Of a stretch of 64,000 nucleotides of DNA, positions 33,963-46,286 are shown one piece after another. Each line of letters opens with the position of its first letter. Positions within the stretch are counted from its first letter, which is position 1. A program made the translations under genes and the position numbers. Source of the DNA: Symbiodinium natans. Taxonomy: Eukaryota; Sar; Dinophyceae; Suessiales; Symbiodiniaceae. A model generated the notes under the pieces. It saw nothing but the letters and a program-made list of their open reading frames with translations, was not told the DNA's origin and did no database searches. The stretch covers positions 310,581 through 374,580 of the forward strand of contig CAJNDS010002103.1 of the NCBI GenBank assembly GCA_905221605.1. The letters are read 5' to 3'.

Positions 33963-36124
33963 AGCTTATGGTCGCAAGTTTTCTGGGGGTTTCCGAACTT
34001 AAGGGCACCTTGTTGGGGTCCTTTTGATAAGGGAATCCTACTAACTCCCACAAACCATAAGGCCATGTAGGTACAAGAACCCTTAGGCAGCCACACTTGA
34101 AGGTTCGCGGGCCGTTGCGAGAGGTAGGTTCGTAGGCACGCCGTACGGGGATAAGCAGCCATACCTACAGTTCCCTGATTATAGCTCCAAGTTGACAAAG
34201 AGGACCCTGAAACTCTCCAGCTCCTTTGACCATAGGTTCTCTCCTGCCAAGCTCCCGGCTCAGCCGGTCGACAGGCGCCGGCCATTGCGGGCTCTCACCC
34301 TGCACAGCGTGTGGTGTTGTCTTACCAGAAAAGCCCTAAGAAAGGGCGCCCTGCTATACCCAGGAGCAAAGGGCACCCATCGTTTTTGGACGCCCCAAAT
34401 GGGGCCCTCATGGCTTTGAGGTGTACTTGAATGGTACATATACTTGGAGTTCGACTTCGCCTCAGTACAAGATAATGTAAACCTAGAGATGCAAAGTGGG
34501 CTTTTGAAAGTATGTTGCAGATGCTGCAACGGTTTTTAGTCCTTCTTAGAAGGTGCTGAATGTGCTACCCGCCGACCAACGGCGCTGTTTGTTTACGACT
34601 CATTCTGTGTGTCCATGTACTAAGCCTGCTGCACTGGCGAATCCTGAACCGCAACTTTAAACCGATACCCTCTGAGCAACAACCCCAAACCCCAAACCTA
34701 AACCCTAAACCCGAAACCCCAAACCCTAAACCCTAAACCCTAAACCCTCCCGCCCAGGAAGGCCTTCCCGGCAACCCTGGTGCAGGCCGAGTCTTAACCT
34801 GGGCGTCTCCGGGGTTTAGGGGTTAGGGTTTAGGGTTTAGGATTTGGGCTTCAGGGCTCGTGGATCTACTTGTTGGTTCATAGGTCTTTTTTGTGCAGCA
34901 ACTAGAGCTCTGGCTGCAATCTTCGGGGAGCAAACCCTACGTCTAACATCCTCTAACCACATAAACCCTGAGCCAATCAAAGGCTCCTCTGCCCCTCCAG
35001 CGCCACTTGAGAGCCTCGACCCTGAACCCTGAACCCTGAACCCTGAACCCTAAACCCTAAACCCCTACTTAAGGCTTAGGCCGGCGTTCACCTGCCTCCC
35101 ACAGTCCCACAGTGTGGGGTACCACGATCCCGGAAGCCGTAAGAAAAGCCCCCCAGGGTTTAGGGCTTAGGGTTTAGGGTTTAGGGTTCGAAAGGCCCCC
35201 CGAAACTTGGCACTTAGGAGGGTCAGCTATAAATCAAAGCTGCCTTACTAGGAAACCCAATAAACCCAAAAAGGCTAAGGATCTAGAGTTACAGTAAAGC
35301 ACCACAAAGGAAAGTACTGGAAGTCCCTCCAAAGTTCTGGAACAACGGCTGGCGCGAGTTTAGGCCTAACCCTGAGCCTTAAAAGGAGGCCTCAACAGCA
35401 AATCGCACAGCACGATGCGCCCGATGAGTCTCTTGGAGCAAGACTCTTCAGCCTACACGCCATACTAAAGCCAAACCACAAATCCGGACCCTGAACCCCA
35501 AACCCTAGACCCTAACCTACACCCTAGCCCCTAGACCCTATAGACCCTAAACCCTGAACCCTGAACCCTGAACCCTGATCCCTGAACCCTGAACCCTCAA
35601 CAAAACCCCAAACCTTATAAACCCCAAATCCCTTAAACCTTCGGGCTTTCGAGTCAGACCTTGCGGGGGCTTCAGGTACCAGAGTGCGCTTTTGGGGTTT
35701 AGGGTTAGGGTTGGCAGTGTATAGAAGTTGTAGCAAGGTTTGGGTCCGGAGTTGTGGGGGGTTTTGGCGAGCTTGCCTTCTTTTTAAACCCTAAAAACCC
35801 TAAACCCTACACCCTAAACCGGTGCCTTTACGGGCGGTCAATGGGCGAGGGGCACATTGTAAGTGATGGATATACAATTTAGGGACGGGGGGAGGGGGGG
35901 GGTTCTTCCTGGAGCAACGCACGAGGGTTTAGTGTTTGTGGGGTTTCGCATGTCTTGAGGTTGTTTGGACTCAGGATTTACCTTTTAAAGTATCTGGATA
36001 CATTACATCTCCCTGTGTGAAGGGCCCATACCCTAAACCCTAAACCCTAAACCCTAAACTCTAAACCCTAAACCCTAAACACTCTACATACGAAACCCTG
36101 GGGCAGTGGCGCCGGCTGCATCTA

Positions 36125-39100
36125 TGATGGCCTCCTCGGGGAAGAGGACCTGGAATTCAGATCCCTCCTGAGCGGCGGCTTTTGGGAAAGGAAGCCTCCC
36201 TGGTGGGTCGTGGGCCAGCCCGGAAGGTTCCTGGGTTTAGGGTTTAGGGGTTTAGGGTTTAGGGTTAAGGGATTTAGGGTGTTAGCCAAACCCCAAACCC
36301 CAAACCCCAAACCCCAAACCCCAAAACCCTAAACCCTAAACCCATGAACCCCAGCCCCAGGCAGCTCTCCGAAACGGGCTGCGGCTTCACCTCAGCCACC
36401 TCAGCCCCAAGAACACTCTGCGTACGTATTTAGGCATTTCCCCAAACAAGGGTATCCCGTGTATATTCCGAAATACTATAATCAACTATAACCCTTATGG
36501 AGCCCACCCCGATTTTCGGAAGCCCTCACTTTAGGTCCACCAAACACACTTTGAAGCAGCCACGAAGACCTAAACCCCTGAACACCTATCCCTACAACAG
36601 TCTCCCCCCCCCCCCCCCCACAAGACACCAAAACCCAAAGCTCTGAACCTCCCCAAAGACCTTGTGGCTTAGTTCCTCTCAACTGCCCTACACCCCCAGA
36701 TATAATATACGTAGCCTTCAAGCCTGAAGTGTTCAGGGCTTAGCCTTAAGGATTAGCTCGAGCGGCTCCCTTGGTGCTCTTCACGAAAAGCCTGGCCCGA
36801 TGTAGCCGCGCGATTTCCCGAACTACCTTGCACATTTCAAGTTTCGGGCTTAGGTTTTAGGCCTGCTAAGCAGGGTTTAGGGTTTAGGGTTTCGGGTTTA
36901 GGATTTAGGGTGTAGGGTTTGCCTGTAGCTTCCTTTAAGCCTTTGCCTGCCGTTTTTGGGTTGCCGGAAAAAACTGTCGTGTCTCCCTTGGTTGGCTTGA
37001 GGGCTACACCAGCGTTATCGTGTCGAGTACGGATACGCGGTGAAAGACCTGACTGATAGTTCGGTCCTCTTGAGAGTAAAAAACTTATGTGTTATGCAGC
37101 AATATAGCGGGCTTCTGGTCGGCTACCCTGATTTTGCGGGGTGTAGGGTGTGCAGGCCACTAGGAGGGCCAAAATGCCCCTTGATCAAGGAGTATGCCTG
37201 AACTCAGATTAAGGACTCCTCAGGGGGCGAAGGGCAGCAATGTTGAGCTTGCGTGTGCTGGGCATGGAAGCAAAACAGCTGCCTTCAGGATTGTCTGGGT
37301 TTGGGGTTTAGGGGATATTGCCTCTTATACTTACAGTCCTTAAATAGGGATTCGAGTACCCCTTACTATAATCCCCATTGAGGACTGTTACTATAACAGG
37401 GGGGGGGGGGGGACATTCCAAGTTTAGGGTTCGACCTGTCAGAAGTAAGGAGATGTTTTCAGCGAGCCGCAGCCAGACCCAGGCCAATGCCCTCGTGCTT
37501 TCGAGACTCCGACTTGTCCTGCGAGGAGTTCTATACGTTTGGGACCACATGAAGCGTAAAAGGGTTTGTAGTCTATGTGTTGGGATACTCCCCCTTATAC
37601 AAACGGTCCTGAATAGGGATTACAAGAGGGGGTACTACAATCCCTATTAAGGAGTGTTAGTAAGTATAAGGGGGAACATCCCAATCCATGTGCATATGCC
37701 TAAATACGCATCACAGTCGCATAGGGTATATCATTCCCACTGTAAGGTACGCTGAAACCATGAAAAGCAAAAGACATACGGTAACCCCCCCCCCCCCCAC
37801 CCCAATCCACCTTCTCACTAGGCTGGACCTGACAGTTCTTCTAAGGGCTTTGGCTACACGTTCCCGCGGCCAGCCTAAGTCCCTAAACCCTAAACCCTAA
37901 ATCCTAAACCCTAAACCCTAAACCGGCCTAAACCCTAAACCCTAAACCCTAAACCCTAAACCCTAAACCCTAAACCCTAAACCCTAAACCCTGGAAGAAG
38001 TGGGAGGAGGAAGCACCACACCTCAAGCAGAAACTCCCCAACGCACAGATGGGCCCCAAGACCCCTTTCTCCCTGAATCTTGGGACCGTCCTCAACGTCG
38101 AAAGGCTCGAAGATGCGGTCCATGCTTTTGGTTGCTATGCCGATACCTCTCAGCAGCTCATGTGAATGCTTTCTGGCTTAGGGCCGAAGGGCTTACAAGG
38201 GCTTAGGGTTGAGCCAATATATTGCGTCACGTCTGGACCTCGCGTAACCGGTAGAGGGCTCAGGATGTGCTGTGGGAGTTTGTTGGCCCTGGCCGCCCAA
38301 GAACCCAAGAACAACATGGCGCGTTGTAGATGGCAAATGGCAGTCTACAAGCCAGGGCCACTGTCTGGGGCGAGCCTCGGGGCTCACAGAAGCATGTACG
38401 ACCTGGAACCCCCTAAACCCCCCCCCCCCCCCCCCCCCCAAGTCCTCAAACCCGAAAGGCTGGACCCACTCCCTCCCTACCTATGGAATAAAATGAAACC
38501 CCAAACGGTTTGTCTCACCTTCCTAGGGATACTAGGGTGTGCGATCACCACTTTGGGGATCGTTGAGTTCCCACGGCAAACCCCGAAAGCCTCAGAAACA
38601 AATTCCCCAATTGAAACGCCTACTACACATGATCAAGGACGAAGACTTTAGGGATAACAGCAACAGAATAATGAAAATGACACTACACCATAAACGCTAA
38701 AACAAACTTCGAGCCCCTGAAAAAATATAAACACCAAATCTTTCTCTATAACTCAAGCCCAATAAGCCCTAAGCCCTAAGTATACCACAAGTCTATGCTC
38801 AACCAGCACCCCTAAACCTTAAACCCTAACGCCTGCTCTAAACCAGAAACGAATCAACCCTCAACCCTAAACCCTAAACCCCAAACCCTAAACCCTGAAC
38901 CCTAAACCCTAAACCCTAAACCCCGGGGGTGCCTGTATCACGGACGCTGAGACAAAGGCCTTCCTCAGTCCGCCTCCACGTAGCCGACACCTTCAGAGAC
39001 AGGGTTTAGGGTTTAGGGGTTGGGGTTTAGGGTTTAGGGTTTAGGGTTTAGGGTTTAGGGTTTAGGGTTTAGGGTTTAGGGTTTAGGGTTTAGGGTTTTT

Positions 39101-39787
39101 TAGGGTTTAGGGTTTAGGGTTTAGGGTTTAGGGTTTAGGGTTTAGGGTTTAGGGTCGGGTTCCGTCAGAGGCTTAATCGAGTTGACCCTAGGGGTCTAAG
39201 GGACCCCCCCCCCCCCCCCCCCGGCCCCAAAAAAAAGGGACGGGGCTAGGGTTTAGGGTCCAGGGTTTAGGGTTTAGAGTTTAGGGTTTCGGGTTTAGGG
39301 CTTCAGGGTTTATAGGTTTTAGGGTATACGGACCTATAGAGCCTTAGGGCAGTCCAACCCTAACTCAACCCTAAATCCTGCACACCGCAAGCCTTCAAGC
39401 CGAAACTGGAAAGCCTAAGTCCTACAAACCCTAGAAGACCCGAGACCCAGGAGTAACCCAGGAAAAAAAGGTTCCCTTGTTGGTCTAAAAGGGCTTCGAA
39501 GGGAACCCAAACCCCAAACAGAAGGAATAAGGGCCTAATCTGGGCCCTAGGACCTTTAAAGTCTAAACGCCTAGTGTCAGTTCGCTCAAGAGCTGGGCCT
39601 CAGGAGGTATCGCTTTAACATCCAGTTCACCTTTTTTGCAGCACACAAAAACCCCTCAGCCGCCAATTCAGACTGTCCATTTCTAGAGTAACATCGTGGA
39701 ATCGTGGCATAATTATAACATGACGGCTGCAAACCCTGTGTGTCTCAGCCTCCCATCGCATGGGAGGTTGGCCTAGATGTTGAGTAT

Positions 39788-39818
<31 letters not shown>

Positions 39819-42800
39819 TAAACATCTATATATATATATATATACATATTTTTTGTGGGGGGTACCTACAAGACATGCACTGTACCTGAGAGCAGGAGAT
39901 CCAGTGCAACACCTTCCTCTTCACCTGTTCAACCCTGGCATGAACCCTGAGCACCCTAACCCTAAACCCGAAACCCTAAACCCTAAACCCTAAACCCTAA
40001 ACCCTAAACGGCTGAATTCGTGAAGTGGGTGTTGGCATCAAGATATGCTCTTTCGGCTTAGAGTCGAGGGACTTGCGTCTTTCGCCAGGCGCCGGGGGTC
40101 TTTGATACAGCGACGGCAGAGTCTGAATGATTCATAGGGTTCATAGCGTTTAGGGTTAAAAGGGTTCATAGGGTTTAGGGTTTTAGGAGTTTAGGGGTTT
40201 GGGTTTGCTACCTGGTTATCCTGCCTTGCCACGCTCTGTGAACTTGATGCTGTTGGCCACGAGGTGGAAATGCATGACCTCAGCTCATCATTGGTTGCAC
40301 CTGACCTCACAAATGTTTAGGGTTTAGGGTTTAGGGTTACAAATGCCAAACCGACGAAGACTTGGTTGCTGAGTTCATAAGCCCCCAAAAAGTGTAAATT
40401 TTCAGTTTTATAGGGGGTTATAGTACGTATTCCAAAAAGTGTAAAGTGTACTCACTCAGCTACGAAGAAGACAGATTCTTCTGAGATCCTGCAGAAATTA
40501 CAAAGCCGAACACGGAAGGAAAAGCCAAAAGCAACCCCAACCACAAAGTAATCTAGCACAATGAAAGCACAACTCATCAAAACATTGCATATCAACATCT
40601 AGCGAAGCAGTTGACAGTTAGAAAAACGGAAGATAAACAACAACTGCATCAATTTGCTACCGCTACGCGCAGTATGAACGTGCTCTAAACAGTGTTTTTG
40701 AGAAGAAACGAACAGAATAGGATGGAAAACGAGAAGAAATAATTAAAGAGCAGAATTCAATCATCAAAGAACAGAGTAAGAGTATAGTCGGAAGCGGAGC
40801 GGGCAGAATATAGGGTTTAGGGCTTGGGGTTCCTAAACCTCTAAACCCTACCGAAAAACCTACAACCCCACAACCCTAAATCCCTAAAACCCGAAAACCC
40901 TAACAACCTAAAACAACCCTAAAACCCTAAAACCCTAAAACCCTAAAACCCTAAACCCTAAACCCTAAACCCTAAACCCTAAACCCTAAACCCTTGCAGC
41001 TCGCAAGTCTCAACTCCTGGGCCCGGGGCTGTGAGCGCAGTGTAGTCGCCCGTCATAGCAAGGCTGGGATCCTCCACCTTACGTTTAGGGTTTAGGGTTT
41101 AGGGTTTAGGGTTTAGGGTTTAGGGTTTAGGGTTTAGGGTTTAGGGTTTAGGATCCTCCACCTTACGTTTGGGGTTGAGGGTTTGGGGGTTTCGGGATTT
41201 AGGGATTTGTAGCATTTAGGGTTTAGGGGTATTCGATTTAGGAAGTAGGGGCTTAGGGATTTAGGGATATAGGATTTAGGAATATAGAGTTTAGGGATTC
41301 AGGATCTAGGGAAATAGGAATATAGAGGGGTTTAGGGATATAGGATTTAAGGATCTAGGGTTTAGGGTTAGGGATGTGGGGATTTGCGGACTTGGGGATT
41401 AGGGATTTAGGGATTTCAGGATTTGGAGTTTAAGGTTTAGGTATGTAGGGGCTTGAGGGATTTAGGTACTAGGGGTTTAGGGATTTAGCATGTAGGGGTT
41501 TGGGGATTTAGGGATTTAGGGGGTTGTTGGGACAACGAGGGTTTCCTTGGCTAGGCTGGCATGAAAAGCCTTCTGAAGCAAAAGTCCACATCTCAGCCTC
41601 TGGAACCCAATAAACCCTAAACCCTAAACCCTTAACCCTTATAAACCCTAAACCCTAAACCCCCCCTTATACTAACAGCCCATCAGGCTGCTTTTGCTCT
41701 GCCCTGTCATTGAGTGTGATGACGATGACTCACATGACGCTTGGCCGAGAAAAAACGGGTTTAGGGTTTAGGGTTTAGGGTTTAGGGTCTAGGGTTTAGG
41801 GTTTAGGGTTTAGGGTTTACACCGAGCACGCCGCCGTCATCTCCAAAGCAACTGCGCTTTTGAGAAGCGGCTTTCCTGAGCCAAGCTTGTCATCAGATGC
41901 TCGTCCCCGTTTTGGGATCCTTATTACAAGGCGGCCCCTCTTATTTACCTACCTTTGGAGTAGACCCTGGAAAAAAAGTATATACTTTTTAGGTATAAGT
42001 AGCTATAATAGGACCCCAGAACCAAACAAAATAAAAAAGTACAGTACTCCAAAACCCAGTTTAGGGTGCCCAGCAAGAGACCAGTATTTTGAGAACTGGT
42101 CAGATTTGGTGTGAAGCTGCAAGCTTGTGCGCAAGCTTTTAAGCGCACCGTTGGTTTCTGAAGGGCCCATATATCAGAACCTACTACAGGAGGTAAGGGA
42201 CCATGCTAAGGGCCCATGAAACTCCCCTTACATCTCAGGTGGGCTGCCGCAGATTCTCTCCGAGGCTTTCCCTCACCACACGCGTTGTGAACACAACCCT
42301 AAACCCTAAACCCTAAGCCCTAAACCCTAAACGTATAGTCACCGAGAGGCCCTTCCTGGTCGTCGACCTGCTAAGACGCTCCTCGGTGAGGTCGTTTATG
42401 TCCTGTGGTCACATGACATAAACGGACGTAAAACCCTGAACCCTAAACCCTACACCCTACACCCTGAACCCTAACCCCAGTTCCGGGCCCTTGGGGGCTT
42501 ATAACATAAGGGGACCTAAGCCCCCCACACAATGGGAATAAGGGGCCTGCTCTGGGTCCCGGGTCCCAGTGAGAGTTGACCCTGGGGGCTCAGAAGGGTA
42601 GCCCCCCCAGAAAGGGACGGGGTTAGCGTTTAGGCCAGTTTAGGGTTCAGGGTTCAGGGTTCAGGGTTCGGGGTTCAGGGTTCAGGGTTCAGGGTTTAGG
42701 ATTTAGGGTTTCGGGTTTAGGGGCTTAGTCTGGGTCCTTGTGAGAGTTGTCTTGGAGTTGGGGGTGCCGAGTCTTTGCGGGTCATGTCATGGGGGCAGGG

Positions 42801-45800
42801 TCCTCAATCGAGACTCCAACCGAGACCAGGTCACCTGGAGAATCGAGGGTGTCTTGAGGTTACCAAGAAGGTAGGTTCTATTGTCTACTAGACCCAAGAG
42901 TAACCTAGGAATAACAAGGGTGCCTTTTTCGGTTTAAAGGGGCTCATAAGGCAGCCTAAGCCCCAACAAAAGGGTAAAGGGCACCACTGGGCTACCAAGT
43001 CGATATTGTTTGGGTTGAGGGCTCAAGGTCGTGGGCAGTCATCAGCTTCAGTTTCATCCGAAGGTGGAGTGTGATCTCGTGGGGCTCTGATGGCTGCTCA
43101 AACACTTCTGCTGTTTAGGGTTTAGGGTTTAGGGTTTAGGGTTTAGGGTTTAGGGTTTAGGGTTTAGGGTTTAGGGTTTAGGGTTTAGGGTTTAGGGTTT
43201 AGGATTTAGGGTGCTTCTGCACCACGTTGGTGAGGCCCTACGATGCTAGCGGCCTCAACATTTCCAGGCGTGAGGGGATTCGGAATCTTAGCGTGAATGA
43301 GATCAAAGCATTTGACGAACGTTGCTACTGCTTGTGACACGTCTCCGGTGGCAGTTTAACCTCATCGTTTCGGGTGTTTTCGTCTTTGCCTGGGGTCCGC
43401 CCGAGAGTTCTTGCACGAAGGAAGTTCCCTAAACTAAGTGACCTGAACATCACGCATAAAGGTTGCAGGTTCCATCCTGTTTGCATTGCACTTGAGTCTC
43501 TCCGACGTGACGCGTTTGCACCTGATTACTACTAGTCGCTTAAGAACCCCCAAACATAAAAACAATAATAATCCCTATATTACCCTTATGAGGAAGAATA
43601 TTGTTTCATTTGTTGGGGGGGGGGTTCTTAAGCAAGTAGTAGATAAAACGTAAAACAAATAGTAATCCCCGTATTACCCTTATAAGGTGAAAGAGGAAAG
43701 GACCAGCACCGCCGAGCAAGGCAGATTCGGTGTTGGTGGGCTTTGCGAGAGGGTTTAGGGTTCAGTTTAGGGTGTTGCCATCAAGAGCACGAATTGGCTA
43801 GTTCTTAGTAGGCAATGAAGGAATGAGGCACGCTAGATAATCCCTCAAAGGGTAGAAAAAAGGGCCCTAATTCCCTCAGTCCCTGCTAAGAACCAGGGGG
43901 CCAAGTATCTTCTGATCTTGTTGTTGCTATTTTTTCAGGAGGACCGGGGGGAGTGGGAGAGAAAGGGAGGGTGGCAGCTAACAATGCTAGCTACTACAAC
44001 AGCCCAAGAGCAGGCCTTAGGGTGCAGGGGCCCTAAAACCTAAACCCTAAACCCTAAACCCTAAACCCTAAACCCTAAACCCTAAACCCTAAACCCTAAA
44101 CCCTAAACCCTAAACCCTAAACCCTAAACCCCAGCTTCTTGCGGCCCTGCTTCTGATCTGCTTGCCTGCCTGGAGCTCAAACACATCTAAACCCCATGGG
44201 TCTCCAGTGTTGATTGGGTTGGGCTTCAGGCTTCTTAGGGTTTAGGGTTTAGGGTTAGGGTTTGGGGTTTGGGGTTTTAGGGTTTCGGGTTTGGGGTTTA
44301 GGGTTTAGGGTTTAGGGTTTTGGGGTTTTTGAGTTTGGGTCCGGTGTTGAAGGGGTTGGGCTTTCAAGGGTTATGAGGACCATAAGGGTCTCAGGGCCAT
44401 TCAGGGCTCCGGGGTTCTAAAGGCCACTGCTGCTCTTTGCTTAAGAAGCAGCCGAAAAATGGAAAACAAAACCAAAAACATTCTTCCTTATAAGAGCCAT
44501 CTAGGGAACATGCGGATCACACACCCTAAACTGTGGGCCATTAAACTTGCCATAAACCCTTTTGGGAATTTAGGGATTTAGGTTTAGGGCTTTTAGGGTG
44601 AGATCTTTCGGGTCACTGGCAGAGAAGACGTGATGCAACGGCCACGATTGCAATGGCTCCTTGCAAGTGCCCTACATCGCGCTCATCTACCTAAGACGAC
44701 ATGAAGGGGTTGTTCTTAAGGGTTCTACGGCTTTTAGGGTTTAGAGGGTTTAGAGGTTTGCAGGGTTTTACAGGGTTTTGGGGTTTAGGGCCCATATATC
44801 TTAATAGTATGATCCCCATCTTTTGGTTCATTTGGTGCTTACGGTAAAGGGTTTAGGGTTTAGGGTTTAGGGTTAACCCAAACTTCTCAGAGTCTCTGTG
44901 GCACAAGTGATCACGTGATGGCTACTGAATGAGGCCGTTGTTCAAAAACACTGAAGACGGTCTTTCAGGGTTTCTTTGAGGAAGGCTGACGCATTCAACA
45001 TTCACGTCCAGGGCACACACTGACTCTTTATGTTTGAGGCAATCAGATGCACAGTCATGGTCAGAGTGACCCTAAATACTAAACCCTTAACCCTAAACCC
45101 TAAACCGCGGTCAGAGGCATAATAATTTGATGGGACAGTTTCAGGCACGCTCGCACGCAGAACGCGTCACATGAGATGCTCGTTTCTATCTGTGTTATCA
45201 CGCAACACAAACGGCACGTCGCAGGGACGAACGCGCTCCAGGGCAGTGTTTAACCTGTCCAGAGCAGGCCCTCGAACCCTAAACCCTAACCTCTAAACCC
45301 TAAACCCTTAAACCCTTAAACCCTTGAACCCTAACTCGTATTCACAACCAGCATGGCTGAGCTCAGGCCCATGCATAGGTCCACAGATCGATCAGGTTTG
45401 TTACCTCAGCTGCATGGCCAATATGGGGGAGGGTTTAGGGTTTAGGGTTTAGGGTTTAGGGTTTAGGGTTTAGGGTTTAGGGAAAGTTTAGGGTTTAGGG
45501 TTTAGGGTTTAGGGGGTTTTGGGGGTGATCATAGTATAATTATGCAAAGGGACCATAAGGGAATATTACCTAGTAATTGTTCCGACCCCTATATTGTGCA
45601 TGGCTGTTGCCAGTTCCTGGCTAGAATCCATTTCAAGCTGGTGAAGTGCGTAATTATTTCCCAAAGTAGGGCCCTTTTATACCCCAAAGTAGAACAGAAG
45701 CCCCTTAAAAGGAGCCCACAAATGGAGTACCCCTTCAGAAACTCCTAAGTTTGGGTGGGAGCAATATCGCGTGATGAGTTGGTCTTTAGGGTTGAGGATT

Positions 45801-46286
45801 TAGGGTTTAGGGTGTAGGGTTTGGGTGACCTCAACGGCACTAACAAGGACAAAAAGCTTCAAGTAAAACGAACAAGGCGAGAAGCGTTCTCGAGAGCAAA
45901 CTGCGCTGTGTTTGTGAAGAGCCTGAACTCTTTCTGGTACTTCGCATCAGTTTCCGCCAAGGTCCTTGCAAGCTGTGCATATTTTCGGGCAGGGAATGCT
46001 CACATCAAAACCCACGCGCGCTTCGCACACTCCCGCATTGCTTTAAGCGCGCAGATAGGCCAACAAGACAAGCCCCTGAACATCTGACTTGGTACCCCAG
46101 TAACCATGATATAATCAGGGCACCCTTTTTTGGCAGGTTAATTTATAAGGGAACCTTGAACCAAAAAAAGGGAGAAGGGTACCACTGGGCTACGAAGCTG
46201 AACCTCGCCCTCACAACAAGTCCTGGCGTAACCTGCCAGGCCATTCAGCGGTGATCTGAGCTCGTGGTTGACTAGGCCCACGGTAC
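36125..46286 (-). CDS. Sensor histidine kinase catalytic core (HisKA plus HATPase), 5' and 3' ends unresolved
   Basis: Bacterial-type two-component kinase. Minus-strand exons: 46286-46237 (H box VNHELRSPLNGL, phospho-acceptor His), 45972-45874 (LARTLAETDAKYQKEF, dimerisation helix), 45404-45369 (VTNLIDLWTYAW), about 45259-45150 (ERVRPCDVPFVLRDN; borders unsure), about 45071-45000 (DCLKHKESVCALDVN), 41077-41030 (VEDPSLAMTGDYTALT), 40278-40225 (N box: VMHFHLVANSIKFTERGK), 38990-38933 (G1: GLCLSVRDTG), 38146-38091 (F box: IGIATKSMDRIFEPF), 37518-37464 (G2: RKHEGIGLGLAAA), 36822-36767 (REIARLHRARLFVKST) and 36167 to about 36125 (EGSEFQVLFPEEA). Verified joins keep phase; donors are GC, GT, GA and one GT-type at 44999. 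All ATP-binding boxes look intact, so it is probably active. The sensor domain should lie right of 46.3 kb and any receiver domain left of 36.1 kb; I could not recognise either. Confidence 0.82.
37311..37421. mobile_element. Family A hairpin element
   Basis: Arms TTACAGTCCTTAAATAGGG and CCCATTGAGGACTGTTACT; a G-run is expanded near the right end. In the kinase intron 37463-36823. Confidence 0.6.
37580..37684. mobile_element. Family A hairpin element
   Basis: Ends TTGGGATACTCCCCCTTA and TAAGGGGGAACATCCCAA, about 105 bp, just right of the kinase G2-box exon. Confidence 0.68.
37881..37991 (-). repeat. CCCTAAA tract
   Basis: Donor side of the kinase F-box exon 38146-38091. Confidence 0.92.
38862..38925 (-). 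repeat. CCCTAAA tract
   Basis: Donor side of the kinase G1 exon. Confidence 0.9.
39002..39155 (+). repeat. TTTAGGG tract
   Basis: Acceptor side of the kinase G1 exon 38990-38933, about 21 units. Confidence 0.94.
39431..39550. mobile_element. Family C element
   Basis: GAGACCCAGGAGTAACCCAG to GGGCCTAATCTGGGCCCTAG. Confidence 0.62.
40353..40469. mobile_element. Family I hairpin element
   Basis: GACGAAGACTTGGTTGCTGA to TACTCACTCAGCTACGAAGA; interior CCAAAAAGTGTAAA repeated. Confidence 0.62.
40905..40993 (-). repeat. CCCTAAA tract with 8-base block
   Basis: Opens with ACCCTAAA 8-mers then 7-mers; donor side of the kinase exon 41077-41030. Confidence 0.92.
41067..41170. repeat. 20-bp direct repeat bracketing a TTTAGGG tract
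   Basis: GGATCCTCCACCTTACGTTT occurs at 41067-41086 and 41151-41170, with about nine TTTAGGG units between. The left copy contains the acceptor of the kinase exon at 41077-41030. Confidence 0.85.
41961..42057. mobile_element. Family J element
   Basis: TATATACTTTTTAGGTATAA and TAGCTATAATAGGACCCCAG, matching the element at 29515. Confidence 0.58.
42368..42402 (-). CDS. Coding-like exon inside a kinase intron
   Basis: Acceptor GACCACAG and donor GTCGAC enclose 35 bases coding DINDLTEERLS. CCCTAAA units follow the donor side (42296-42332). The acceptor lies within a small palindrome (GTTTATGTC / GACATAAAC). Confidence 0.3.
42889..43003. mobile_element. Chimeric element: family C left end, family B right end
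   Basis: Begins CTAGACCCAAGAGTAACCTA (family C) but ends CACCACTGGGCTACCAAG (family B). The two ends are not mutual inverted repeats. Confidence 0.62.
43010..43107 (-). CDS. Coding-like exon inside a kinase intron
   Basis: Reads AEVFEQPSEPHEITLHLRMK and on to LKLMTAHDLEPST. It falls inside the 44999-41078 kinase intron although the kinase exons either side join perfectly, so it is not kinase sequence in that splice form. A long TTTAGGG tract (43115-43212) is on its acceptor side. Confidence 0.35.
43115..43212 (+). repeat. TTTAGGG tract
   Basis: Fourteen units between two coding-like islands. Confidence 0.94.
43215..43346 (-). CDS. Coding-like exon inside a kinase intron
   Basis: About 38 open codons starting ATFVKCFDLIHAKIPNPLTP. 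With the island at 43010-43107 it suggests another nested gene or alternative exons. No family recognised. Confidence 0.35.
43531..43646. mobile_element. Family D element
   Basis: TACTACTAGTCGCTTAAGAA to GGTTCTTAAGCAAGTAGTAG, a clean long inverted repeat. Confidence 0.7.
44037..44131 (-). repeat. CCCTAAA tract
   Basis: Thirteen units. Confidence 0.94.
45430..45512 (+). repeat. TTTAGGG tract
   Basis: Acceptor side of the kinase exon 45404-45369. Confidence 0.93.
45530..45602. mobile_element. Family G element
   Basis: ATAGTATAATTATGCAAAGG, ACCATAAGGGAATATTACC, and TTGTTCCGACCCCTATATTG at the end. Confidence 0.52.
46091..46196. mobile_element. Family B element
   Basis: Starts TTGGTACCCCAGTAACCA, ends CCACTGGGCTACGAAG; lies in the kinase intron just left of the H-box exon. 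Confidence 0.68.

Noticed and set aside
38001-38165. A plus-strand exon reading EAPHLKQKLPNAQMGPK
   Set aside because: The opposite strand here is the kinase F-box exon (RIFEPF) with matching splice phase, so the plus frame is a shadow. This also warns against trusting other lone plus-strand frames.
40010-40115. Minus-strand frame SLYQRPPAPGERRKSLDSKP as a kinase exon
   Set aside because: Kinase exons at 40225 and 38990 join directly as ERGK|VSATW, leaving no place for it.
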